From: Axinella damicornis | Lineage: Eukaryota > Porifera > Demospongiae > Axinellida > Axinellidae | Length of the DNA stretch: 64,000 bases | Assembly (NCBI GenBank): GCA_963931865.1 | Contig: OZ007508.1 | Span: forward strand, 19,800,201 to 19,864,200 | Direction: 5' to 3' | Part shown: piece after piece, positions 22,859-34,398 of the stretch | How positions within the stretch are numbered: position 1 is the first letter of the stretch | How the letters are laid out: every line of letters begins with the position of its first letter | Notes under the pieces: generated by a model | What the model saw: the letters and a program-made list of their open reading frames with translations, nothing else | Told to the model about the DNA's origin: nothing | The model's database searches: none | Program-made: the position numbers and the translations under genes

Positions 22859-23069
22859 ACGCATCCAGCACTGTGTCTCGGCACTTCGGTGCCGAGACAA
22901 AAATTGGACTGTAAAGTAGGGCAGAGGCCTGGGAACAAGGCTACCTTCAGGATTATGTGATATGAACCTTGAACTTCACATGATTATGTGCCTAGTCCCA
23001 GTAGTCCATGTATCGGCAATGTACATGCGTACATCTACATGTACAGTCCTATAATTGTAATCATATGCA

Positions 23070-26000
23070 TCAGTGTCTCTCGAAATGTTCCAGAACCTGA
23101 CTCATACTTGGTCTCATGTGAGGGTCACACTCCAAGCAATATTGTATTAGTGTCCTCAACGGAGTTTGTTGCATCCGATGCAGGCTCACTTCTCGCTCCT
23201 CGACACCTAGTGGAATCCTTTGAGAGAACATCTCTAAGAGCAGCACCCCGTAGCTGAACACGTCCATTTTGGGGGAATGGAGCTTGGGAGCACCAGCTTC
23301 AGGGGCAGCGTAGGCCAGGTTGCCTGGACCAGCTGTTTTTGGATGCTGAAGATAGTTGACTGAACCGTAGTCCGACACTTTGGCCCTCCACCCGTTACTT
23401 GGCAGACGGTCCAGGAGAACATTGGCACTCGAGACATCACGATGGATGAGGGGGTCAGGGTGCATCAGGTGGAGGTAGTTCAGGGCTCTAGCCACATCAA
23501 TACTGATTGAAGTTATCTGTGCTGCATTAAGAGGTCCACGTTCTAGGGTGGTTCGCAAACTAGAATGCATCAATTCGGTCAGGATGATGGGCTCTTCTTC
23601 AATGGTGGCCCCTATAAACTGAACAAGGTTAGGATGTCGTATACTGGAGGCAATGTTCATCTCCCTAACAAAGAGATGTCGATTGTACTGTGAGAGATGG
23701 AGGCACTTGGCCGCCACGGGGAGACCCCGAAACTTTGCAACCTGGACCACGCCCCATCCTCCTCTGCCAACCTCTTGAGACATTAGGTGGATCTCATCCC
23801 TCCTCACCACCCACAGGTGCTGCTGTTCATTTCGTGTGGAGGGAGGCTGGAGGGAACAAGGCAGTGGTCATACTGAAGGTCACATGACAAAACATGAAGG
23901 TGGTTCAACAGCAATATTACTGGATGGAGATGGACTAGGAAGAAGACCTCAGGTCATGTGATTTTAAAGCATAGTCACATGACCTCAATCAAAGAACCAT
24001 TTCCAGTTGTGAGGAAGTTTAAATTTCACTCACAATGATTATGGTTCACAAAAGAATTTTGGGATTACGAATCAATGTCGCAAAACTAACACCTCTTCGA
24101 CCTGTTGGTGTTGCTGCCGGCTCTTCAGTGCTGCATTCTCCTGCTGTAACTCCCTCACAGCCTCCTGCATACTCTGGATGTCCGTCTGAAGTGTGTCAAT
24201 CACAACTTGCAGACTTTTCTGCTCGTTATCTTGAGCAATCCTTTCTGCTTTCATCTTTTCCTGAAGTTCCGGCATCAAGAAATACGTACGTATCAGCAAA
24301 AAAGCAGATATGTGACTCTAACCACAACCCCCAATTAAGTTGCAATCAAGTCTCCCAGGAAATGCCAACCTGCCATAGCTAAAAAACGGGCCATGGAGGC
24401 ATGGACACTGGAAATGGAGGCCCTACAAGGCAAGACAACTTGTTTCTGAGTCCATTTTATCCTTGAACCCAGGCTACAGCTAGACCCAGACATGGCCACT
24501 GTTCGCACCCTTTGGGTGCACCCACCCACCTCCCCCTGCCCCGCTCTTTCGGCTCACGCAGAACCTAAGTCCCAAGAACATTGCCAGATGTGACATAATG
24601 AAGCTGAAAGTCTCACGGCAGATATATCCACTTTTAGACCAAAGAGGTTTAACTTAAATTAAGGGTTTCTCGATCATTTCTTCCCATGTTCTATGTATAT
24701 AGTAACCAGTATTCATATTCGTATCCATGGAGACAGCTGCAACTACTTACAGTCTCACTGGGTTTATCGACCATCCCTCGGAGGTGTTCCACCTCTCCCT
24801 GCAGCTGCATTTGACGGCATTTGAACCCCATCACTGCCACACGAGCCTCAAAGTACTTCCGCACAAACTCCTCCTGCATAGCTAGTTCAGTTAGGGGGTG
24901 AAGGATTCAACAGCTTTACTATGGCTGCTGTGACTTCCCCTGAAATAAGTGTAGCAACCCAAGTATGAAATTCTGAGAAACGACCCTGGTCGTATTCCTA
25001 AGTAAAACTTGAACGACATTCACAAGGTCTGTGGCTCTAGTGGGAACAGTGGAACATGTCTATAGCGGTCACCTGGGACCATGCAGTATTTTTGCCCACC
25101 ATAGACAGGTGGCTGCTTTAAGTAAGAATTTGTAGCAAATGGGACCAGCTGTATGACCTTAATAGAGAGATGGCTGCCTTGAACAGAGACCACTATGGAC
25201 AGGTTCCACTGTAATTTCACAAACTACAATGTTAAACAATTCACTCCAGAAGAAATATCTGATGCCAGCTGCTGTGTCATAAAGGGTGCTCTTTCCTACC
25301 TACCTTCTGTATCCTTCTCTTGTGCTTTTGTTTCTTTGTCACGCAGTTCTTGCTCCAGTTGTGCGATCTTCTCCTGAAGGCGTACGTTTTCTGACACCAA
25401 GTTCGGCTGAATGAGGTGTCCAGGTGGCTGTTGCATCCCACCACCACGTGGCACACGTGCACGTGGCACCGGCTGGGGAGGAAGCCTGTGTGTGTGTGTG
25501 TGTGATCACGAATGCTTGTGAAGGTGCTTTAACCTCTAATGGAGGGCATGCAAATATGTCACTTTTCGGTATAGACCCAATGTATAGCGTCATTTTTCAC
25601 GACATTTCCATACACTAAAAGCTTGTGCCGGCCGCCATCTTGGTGCGCCATAATACATCGACAGCATATGCAGTATTGATTGAAACGAGCCCTCCATCAC
25701 TGGAAAGTGTTTGCATACCTTATTTAGCCTACAGAGCAATGGCATTTCGTTCAGTTCAACTCAGAGTTCCTGCTCATCATCGAGAGGGCCTCGATACAGG
25801 TCTCGCGGATGTGAGTTGGCTCCCCCCCCAAGTTCCACACCTACACACACACACACACTCATACAGAAGCAATTTTTGGGATCGCCTACATGCAAGCTTC
25901 TATCTCGAGGTGCACCAACATGGCGGCTGTTTTCGTTTTTTGTTTGTGCTTTTCTCAAAGTGATGATGTCACCTGCAGTGGGTCTATTTGCTGCTGCCAA

Positions 26001-26378
26001 CTTGGAAAGTAGAGCCAAAACCCTCACAGACTAGCTGCCAACGAGAAAGCAATGGAGGGGTGTGTCAATTACGCAGGGACGTGACAAGATTAAGAGTGCA
26101 TCAGTAGACCACACCCCCCAACAGGGAGTTTGTGTCCCCCCGGGCCCCATACTAGGTTATATCATATGATTAGCTATGAATCAGAACAGTACAGTCATAT
26201 CGTACCGATACTGATCGTGTGCTACCGGTATAGGTACCGGTATGTCTTCGGGATTGTATATGGGCGCGGGTAGACCAGAGGGGGAGAAGGATGGTGAACG
26301 CCTAAGGTCACCGGCACCGCCCACACCAGCGGGGGAGCTGGGCGTCTGTGGATACCCGCGCGGACGAGGAGCTGCCAT
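23070..26378 (-). CDS. Scaffold-kinase fusion protein 1: NEMO-like-paralogue N-terminus plus TKL-like kinase, 473 aa
   Basis: Exons: 26206-26378, 25304-25485, 24751-24881, 24102-24260, 23070-23846; phases agree. Residues 1-58 are Pro-rich (MAAPRPRG start). Exon 2 ends in a coil (SENVRLQEKIAQLEQEL) and exon 3 carries EARVAVMGFKCRQMQLQGEV. These match exons 1, 2 and 4 of the scaffold gene in sequence and splice phase. Exon 4 is a short coil. The last exon is a complete kinase domain: glycine loop G242-R-G-G-W-G247, Lys262, Glu277, catalytic H350-R-D352 with N357, then D374-Y-G376 in place of DFG, and APE-like YAAPEA. Catalytic residues are intact, so activity is likely; substrate unknown. The style (HRDVSSANVLL) is that of TKL-like kinases. 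There is no UBAN motif or zinc finger. Exon 4 appears to use a shifted acceptor (see findings). The exon 1 start is inferred from alignment with its paralogues. Confidence 0.85.
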
Positions 26379-26707
26379 CAAGCCCAGACTGGCGAGAGAA
26401 CATACACGGTCGGGGTACGGTCCAGACTCACAGCTAAGCTAAGCACGCCAATTTACTTAGGGGAACTCCCACATGGCCGATCTCGCGCACGTGCGCGCCG
26501 ATATGAATTCAATTATGTACAAATGACCAATCACATTTAGGTGGCGCAATACCAATGAGATGACTATTCTTGGGTGCACACTAGTCTCATTCCCAGACCC
26601 TGAACGCACACCTGAGCTGCGAAAAAGGATGCACGTTCGGGGTCTGGGAACGAGACTAGTGTGCACACACATTAAAGGTTTAATTACAGCAGAAACAGAT
26701 GTCTACG
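26379..26707. promoter_or_regulatory. Short intergenic region between the two kinase genes
   Basis: The 329 bp between the end of kinase gene 2 and the start of kinase gene 1 must hold the terminator of one and the promoter of the other. Seen here are a palindromic GCGCACGTGCGC at about 26483-26500 and a fold-back repeat at 26579-26661 (ACTAGTCTCATTCCCAGACC facing GGTCTGGGAACGAGACTAGT). Confidence 0.45.
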
Positions 26708-29700
26708 CTAGTACAGTAGTTTATTCAAATGTTCCAGAATCTTATTCATCGTTGGTCTCCTTTGAGGTTCGTGCTCCAAGCACTGTTGTATAAGGGCTAG
26801 CATGGCTGGTTCCTGGACACGCTGCAGGAATTCTTCTCGTTCTTCAGCACTCGGAAACTTACGGGAGCACATCTCTAAGAGCAGCACTCCGTAGCTGAAC
26901 ACATCCATTTTGGGGGACTGGAGCTTGGGAGCATCAGCTTCAGGGGCAGCGTAGGTTGGGTTGCCTGGACCAACTGTTTTCAGGTGCTGAAGATAGTTAA
27001 CTGAACCGTAGTCCGCCACTTTGGCCCTCCACCCCTTATTCTGAAGACGGTCCAGGAGAACATTGGCACTCGAGACGTCACGATGGATTAGGGGGTCAGG
27101 GTGCATGAGGTGGAGGTAGTTCAGAGCTCTAGCCACATCAATACTGATTGAAGTTATCTGTGCTGGATTCAGGGGTCTGCTTTCCAGGATGGTTCGCAAG
27201 CAAGACTCCATCAATTCAGTCAGGATGATGGGTTGTCCTTCAATGGTGGCCCCTATAAACTGAACAAGGTTAGGATGTCGTAAACTGGAGGCAATGTTCA
27301 TCTCCCTAACAAAGAGATGTCGATTGTACGATGAGATAATGGCGTGATGGAGGCACTTGGCCGCCACCTGGAGGCCTCGAAATTCTGCAACCTGGACAAC
27401 AGCCCATCCTCCTCTACCCAGCTCACGTGGCGTGAGGTGGATCTCCTCCCTCCTCACCACCCACAGGTGCCGCTGCTCATCTCGAGTGGAGGGAGGCTGG
27501 AGGGAACAAGGCAGTGGTCATAGCTACTCTGGCTGCATACTATGTCCTTCAACTATTGCCTGTTCACATCTACACGTAGCTTTAATTCTATTGAAGTGAA
27601 TGGAGAGGGTCTGGGAGTGAGACCAGTTGAATAGCTACAATATGTTGCAGGGCATTCTGACAACAGAGTAATATACTACTACACAAAAAATCAAATCTTG
27701 TATCTCAGCTCTAGTCCTCAACCTGTTGCCGTCGACTCTTCAGTGCTGCGTTCTCCTGCTGTAGCTCCCTCACAACCTGCTGCAGTCGCTGCATTTCACT
27801 GCGATCCTGGCCATGCATCCCCTCCAGACTCTGGATGTCCGTCTGAAGTGTGCCAATCACAGTGAGCAGATTTCTTTGCTCTCTGTCTTGAGCAATCTTT
27901 TCAGTTGCCATTTTCTCCGACTGTGCCTGAAGTTCCTGCATCCAGAAACAGAATATGCTCTCTGAAGCCTGTGGCAGAGTAGAGGCTAAATACTGCATGT
28001 AAAGTCGAGAGCTGCAACAATATTGTGTTTTGCTGTTACGATATGTATGTATTGATACATTGACAACATGTATAGCAGGCTTAATGTTAATACTTCACTG
28101 AGAAAAATATAAGGTCAGAGCTTCCTTGGTAGTAGTGTTCATTACGTAATATGAACACTACTACCAACTCTACCTGCTGTTGGTGTTCCTGCCGGCTCTT
28201 CAGTGCTGCGTTCTCCTGCTGTAGCTCCCACACAACCTGCTGCAGTCGCTGCATTTCACTGCGATCCTGGCCACGCATCCCCTCCATGTCCTCCTTAAGC
28301 TTATCGATCACACTGAGCAGATTTTCCCGGTCATGGTCGTGAGTGATTTTCTCAATTTTCATTTTCTCCAACTGTATCTGAAGCTCCTGCATCCACAAAA
28401 CATCAGTGGGAGAACAATCTGAGGCCCATGACAGATCAGCATATACTACTTACAGTCTCACTGGGTTTATTGACCATCCCCCGGAGATGTTCCACCTCTC
28501 CCTGCAGCTGCATTTGACGGCATTTGAACCCCATCACTGCCACACGAGCCTCATAAGACTTCTGCACATCTGGTCCAGATGAAGGAACAGTATTGTACGG
28601 CTGATGCGACATTCCATGATAATATGACCAAGCCAGACCCAGCATGGATAGTTACAGGTGCAATTGCAAGACTACGGTGAAGGCTGCCATTGGCCCCTTT
28701 ACGGAGGACATTTAGACATATCACAAGAGGTTGTGATTCTACCAGGAACCAGGTACATGCAGAGTCAATATCCTCCTGATGTCAGCTACGTATTGTATGT
28801 AGTCAAATAGCAAATATGTGCGTCAGTTAACAAGGAGTTTCTACCTACATTTCTCCTGCTTCACTTGTGCTTTCTCAAGCTGTTGCTGCAGCTGTGAGAT
28901 CTGCTCCCGAAGGCGTGCGTTCTCTGATGTCGTTTCCTGCTGAATGGGGTGTCCAGATGGCGGTGGCATCACACGTGAACGTGGCACTGGTTTCGGAGGA
29001 CGCCTGTGTGTATGTGCACGTTGTGTATGCATGTTGAGGGATGAGCTACACTTCCTAATACAGTAGAGAAGATGTACAAAACTAATCCTGTCACTCCCTT
29101 CATGTTGCTGCTTAGCCTCGTTCCCAGGCTCCTCCCTAGTACAGTATGCAACAAAAAGCTGGGGAGGAGCCTGGGAACGAGGCTAGTTGCTGCTGGCAAC
29201 TGAGGGGTGTGTCGTTGCCCTTTAGCAATATCACAATGTACACGTGAGCTATGTTGTAACCGCCAAATGAACCAGCCTCTTTCCTTTGCCTGAGGCTATG
29301 AACATATTGAAACTGTCTCTCCACTGCACCTCCAATGGATTCCAGGACGGGGAACCCTTGACAACGAGGCATCATCTTCATTGAAACCATGTGAGGCTGT
29401 GGAATCACTGGAATCTTGTGTGTGATGCAAGAACGATTTGGTTGGTTGCTAACATGAGAATGACGCTTCAATCATGTGGATGCCTAAAGCAAGAACACTT
29501 GGCGTAACCACTTAGCAGGGAGAATTAGAGGGTGACCAATGCCATGGTAATTAGGTCATTACATTTTACTTAGGGTGGTGTCAGGGTCGAAAACAAAAGT
29601 GTTATACGTATGAGCATCTAGAATCAGTAGCAAGGATGAGACTGTGGGTCTAGCTCTGGCCCAACTGCGGATTATTTCATTGTGCACTCCGTCCTACCCC

Positions 29701-30094
29701 AAAAATAAAGAAGACCAGGCTGCTGTGTGCCCTTCGGAGGGGGCATTAAGCTGTCAGTAATACTCAGTATACATGACGGGACCTGGGCTCTGCCTTCTCC
29801 AGGTCCTTGTTGGCCACCATCGCTCAAAATCAGAACAAGCATTTCATACCAATGCTGGTCATCCGGTGGTGGTGCGACATCAGCATCGGGATGGTAGATT
29901 GGAAGGGGCAGATCAGACAAGGAGAAGGAAAGTGATGTCGGGTCTGAGGACTCAGGGTCTGGGGATGTAGATCTAGACGACTTCCTGCGTCTGACCAAAC
30001 CAGGTGGGGGAGAGAGAGAGCGAGGTGGGGGAGAGAGAGAGCGAGGTGGGGGAGACCAACGTATCTCGGCCCCACGCTGAGGAGGACGTGACAT
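26708..30094 (-). CDS. Scaffold-kinase fusion protein 2: NEMO-like-paralogue N-terminus, duplicated coil exon, TKL-like kinase, 576 aa
   Basis: Exons: 29850-30094, 28849-29003, 28454-28569, 28174-28386, 27723-27935, 26708-27496; phases agree. Exon 1 encodes MSRPPQRG and a Ser/Pro-rich region with SPPPRSL repeats. Exon 2 encodes RPPKPVPRSRVM and a coil (SENARLREQISQLQQQL). Exon 3 encodes EARVAVMGFKCRQMQLQGEV. Exons 4 and 5 are both 213 bp and encode similar 71-residue coils ending ELQQENAALKSR, an internal exon duplication. The kinase exon has the loop G341-R-G-G-W-A346 (third Gly replaced by Ala), Lys361, Glu379, HRD 452-454 and DYG 476-478. It is about 80 percent alike to the neighbouring kinase by eye. 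It lies 329 bp upstream of its tandem paralogue and is head to head with ACSL. It is likely an active kinase; a role with the scaffold gene is inferred from shared modules only. Confidence 0.85.
29113..29186. repeat. GCCTCGTTCCCAGGC-type fold-back repeat (kinase gene 2 intron 1)
   Basis: TAGCCTCGTTCCCAGGCTCC faces GGAGCCTGGGAACGAGGCTA around a loop containing AACAAAAAGCTGGGG. This is one of the cleanest full-length copies of the family. Confidence 0.85.
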
Positions 30095-30296
30095 CAAGCC
30101 TATTTCCCTGGTGAAAGGATACACACGAGGCAAACAGGCAATTATCAAATTGATACAACATGTACAACTAGCTAGAGTGTCTTCTTACCCATTTAATCAC
30201 GGTATTACAATGTACATTGTAGTGGGAGTGGTTACGGTATGGCCCTTACGCATGCGCAGAGAATCGAACCGCCGTCCTATAGATCCTGCAGAAATC
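30095..30296. promoter_or_regulatory. Bidirectional promoter: kinase gene 2 / ACSL, with NRF-1-like site
   Basis: About 200 bp separates the start codons. ACGCATGCGCA lies at 30248-30258, about 40 bp upstream of the ACSL ATG. The kinase side has an acceptor directly before its first coding exon (CTTTCACCAG in sense), so an upstream non-coding exon probably starts inside this interval. Confidence 0.5.
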
Positions 30297-33200
30297 ATGG
30301 CTGCGAATCGTGAAGATGTCCCTGACAGTAGCTCTGCGCTTGCGCTCATGAGCTTTCTATCGGACCCGGCCACGCTGGTCAGCTTGGGCGTCATCGCAGG
30401 AGGTACGGCGTACTATCTCCTCACAAGGCCCCCGCCAGTAAAGCCACCAATTCCGCTGGACAACCAGAGCCTTGAGCTACCGGTGAGTAACTTGAGGATG
30501 TGGGGGTTGGCTGCTCTCATTTGAATTGCCTCCCTGAAGATGACAATGCTCAAAAAGAGCGGTGATAGTACTGTATTGTCACTGCTGCAAGTATGTATAG
30601 TACTATGTTATTGTTCTCATTCCCAAACCAGCTCTGTGAGACTTGGAATGGGACTAGGAGGTTGATCACAAGCTGGTATAGTATAACATAATCCACCCCC
30701 TCCTCTCTCCCCCCCACCCATCCCCATATGTGCACATACAGGGAGGTGATCATGTCCGTGTGTCTCACCTGTCCAAGAACAACGAGCTGACCCACTACCG
30801 GTTTGAAGACGCCAAGACCCTCTATGAATGCTTCCAGAGGGGGAAGAGAGTATCGAGTGAGCAGTACCAGTTCTATTCCACAGTGGAAGCAGCCTAGGGC
30901 AGTAAATTGATTGGTCCGTTAGTTTTCATACCTGACAAGCGACATGCAAACTTCTGCTGGGTCACTAGGGGGGGTTGTGGTTCTTGATTGTACCATTGTA
31001 CCAGGGTAAACAATGGCTTCCCCTACAGGCAATGGTGCTTGTCTTGGCTGGCGCCCAGGTCCCAAGGCCCCCTACCAGTGGATGACGTATGAGGAGGTGT
31101 GTACACGCAGCTGCTCTCACCCTAGCCTCGTTCCCAGCCTGCATGCCTGGGAACGAGGCTGCTCTTACCCCTGTGGTGCAGTCTCAGTGGTTGTCCACAT
31201 CTGCATACCGAGGTCGTATGACAAATGTGCCTAGCCTCATTCCCAGGACCCACGCAGCTTTTCGTTGCTTGCTGTGCAAGGGCCTGGGAACGAGGCTAGG
31301 TTCTGGTCACACTGGTTGGCTTCTCTAACACCACTTAGGTACTTTATTGTGTAACTGCAGTTCAGGTTATCAGTTACCAGTTCACCAGCTCGTATGGCTG
31401 GCTCTGCCTACACTGATTGAGCCTGACCCCACCACCTTGTGTGTAGCTGCACTTTAGAACATGATCAGTTGCATTCCACAGGTGTTTGTCACCAGCTCAT
31501 GGAATTGTTTCCTACAACAGTCACACTCTTGTCTTCTAGCATACATTCCTTTGTTGCTGTCATTGTGTGTTGCTAACATGCCCTCCTGCTCCCTCCATCT
31601 CTCCTTCCTCTCCCTCCCTCTCCACCCCTCTCCTCCCTCTCCCTTCCTCTCCTCCCTCTCCCTTCCTCTCCTCCCTCTCCACCCCTCTCCTCCCCCTCCC
31701 TCCCTCTCCTCCCTCTCCTCCCTCTCCACCCCTCTCCACCCTCTCCCTCCCTCTCCACCCCTCTCCACCCCTCTCCTCCCTCTCCCTCCCCTCTTCCCAA
31801 GGTGGAAGAGCGTGCTATGGCGTTTGGCTCCGGTCTGGTTCAACTCGGGGTGGAGCCTGGACAAGACAGTTTTGTTGGTGTCTACAGCCAAAATACAGTG
31901 GATGTAAGTGTCCGAGTTACATGGCATACCTAACCATTTATGGATGAAAGTTGAAGTGGTGTCTTCGTCGAGGAATAGAGGAAGTATGATTATGCCACAG
32001 TAAGGGGCTCATGGGGATGTTGTAGCAATTCACCTCCACCGGGGCTCATAGGGACGTTGTGGCGTACACTGCATGCGTGACCGTGATGCTTCTTGTCTGC
32101 AGTGGATCGTGGTGGAGCAATCCTGTAACAATTTCTCACGGGTCCTTGTGCCGCTGTACGACACTCTGGGCCCTGAGGCTGTGTCCTACATCATTAACCA
32201 AGGTGGGCGACTTCTTCTCCCTCCTCCACACACACCACGCACACCTGCACTCCTCACATGTACGTCCTTGGCCCCAGGATGGTGATGACATCATCACTGA
32301 ACTCACTTGAGTTACCATAAATAGCGTTCCTCACGCCTGTTTTTCTGGAAGGGCAAAGGTTGTTTTTTTCTTCTGAGGTACACCACTCTTCAACAGAAAA
32401 TCCAAGGGCTTTGGTAGGATTTGAACCGTTGACTCAGCCTGGGTTGAGCGCTGGAGACTTTCACTCTACCAGTGCACCACCGCACACCCAATCCACCATA
32501 TGGGATTACATCATGATGACATCTTTCTGTTATCCCTCCCAGCGTGCATTACCGTGGTCGCGTGCAATGCTTCGAAGGTTGCCCTCCTGTTCAAACAGGC
32601 TGAGAGCTGTCCTTCTCTGCGTCTCATTATTAAGCTGGGTGGAGCCGTTAGTGAGGAGGAGAAGGAGAAGGCAGCCCAGATTGGCATCTCTATCCATTCC
32701 ATACAGGAGGTGGAGGTGAGGAGGGAGGGAGTGAGGATGGGAGGAGGGAGGGATGGGGGGGGGGAGGGAGGGATGGGGGGGGGGGGGGAGGTCGGACGGA
32801 CAAACAGGTGGGCAGATGGACCTTTGGTTCCCCTGCTTTGAACTAGCCACAAGACATGTTGATAGAGAGAGCAACAGATTGTTGTTACAAGATAAAGCAA
32901 ACCTACACATTGCCTTTTATGGTGTGTTGTGGGTTGTGTGGACTTCTGAACTCTTGATCCTCTCACAGGATATGGGCAGGGAAAACCCAGCAGATAGAGT
33001 GGTGAGTTGAACCAGAGACTTCTTAATTTTGATGTTTATACTGCCTCACTACTTCCCCCTCCCTCCCTCTCCCTCCTTCCCTCCCTCACCCCTCCCTCTC
33101 CCCTCCTCCCTCCTCCCTCCCTCCTTCCCTCTCTCCCTCCCACCCTTCCTCCATCCCTCCCTCACCCCCTCACCCTCCCTCCCTCCTTCCCTCCCTCCCT

Positions 33201-34363
33201 CCCTCCCTCGCTCCCTCGCTCACCCCCTCCCTCCTTCCCTCCCTCTCCCCCTCCCTCCCCCTCCCTCCCCCTCCCTCCTTCCGTCTGTTCCCTCCCTCTC
33301 CCCCTCCCTCCCCCCTCCCTCCCTCCCTCCTTCCCTCTCTCCCTCTCTTGCCCCCTTCCTCGCTCCCTCCCTTCCTCCCTCCGTTCCTCACTCCCCCTCA
33401 AGTTACCTACGTGTGATGATACAGCTACAATCTGCTATACCAGTGGCACTACAGGTATGTCGCACTCCAGACCAGTTCTATTGCTATGGCAACAACACAT
33501 TTTATGTCCATTCACTGCATGTACACGCGCAGGAAATCCCAAAGGTGTTATCATCACCCACAGCAACGTCGTCTCAAACTTGGCTGGAGCTTACTTTCAG
33601 CTGGTGAGTCCTTGTGGCAGATCATTGGAATTGTGTTCCAGTTTGCATAACCACCCTATGTTTGACAACATTGTGTTCTCACATTTCCTCAGGAGCAAAT
33701 GTTTGAGTCCACACCTGATGATATCCATATTTCCTACCTCCCTCTTGCACACATGTTCGAGAGGGTTTGTGTGGTACGTGCTCATGTGGTGCTGTGTGTC
33801 CTGTTCCCATGTTGAGGTAGAATGGATTTGGGAAATGTAGTTGCATGTATTGCTCCCTTCTGTCCTTCTTGCTCCCTTCTGTCCCTCCTCCTCCCCCCAC
33901 CCTTCACGCAGGCCATGATGTTCATGTGTGGAGCCAAGGTTGGGTTCTTCCAGGGTGATATCAAGCTGCTGATCGAAGACATTAAAGAGCTCCGACCCAC
34001 AATATTTGTCACCGTCCCACGGCTGCTCAACAGGGTGTACGATCGGGTAAGCAGGACAGGTACTTGAGAAACTATAGAGCAGTATTCATAGTGATGTAAT
34101 TACCCCTCACTGGGTATCCATCGAGAAATGTATTCTCATACTAACCCCAGCTCCTGGTCTCCCGCTAGGTCATTAACGGAGTGTCGGCCTCGGCAATGAA
34201 GAAGTTCCTGTTTGACAGAGCTATGGCATCAAAGCTCGCCGAACTCAGGCAGTACGTTTGCGTTCCCATACCAGCTAGGGTGTAGAAGAGAGGGTCTGGT
34301 GACAGTTGGTTCCACTCTTTATTGAAGAAAGCCAACACACAAATGCCAAATACCCCCCCCCCC

Positions 34364-34398
<35 letters not shown>

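Larger units (their letters stand above)
21686..23069. other. Intergenic region between scaffold gene and first kinase gene
   Basis: It contains the presumed scaffold promoter: TACGCATGCGCA in minus orientation at 21981-21992 and a TACGTCA half-CRE nearby. One or two upstream non-coding or short coding exons are possible; an acceptor ends at about 21713, and an exon-like stretch lies at 21826-21869. It also holds a perfect palindrome (22060-22106), a degenerate GCCTCGTTCCCAGG element at 22143-22168 and an (ACGT)n tract at 22808-22858. No further gene is recognised. Confidence 0.5.

Noticed and set aside
33029..33840. Long Pro/Ser/Leu open frames over the ACSL intron 7 minisatellite
   Set aside because: They are created by the (CCCT)n repeat; the real ACSL exons use other frames and canonical splice sites on both sides.
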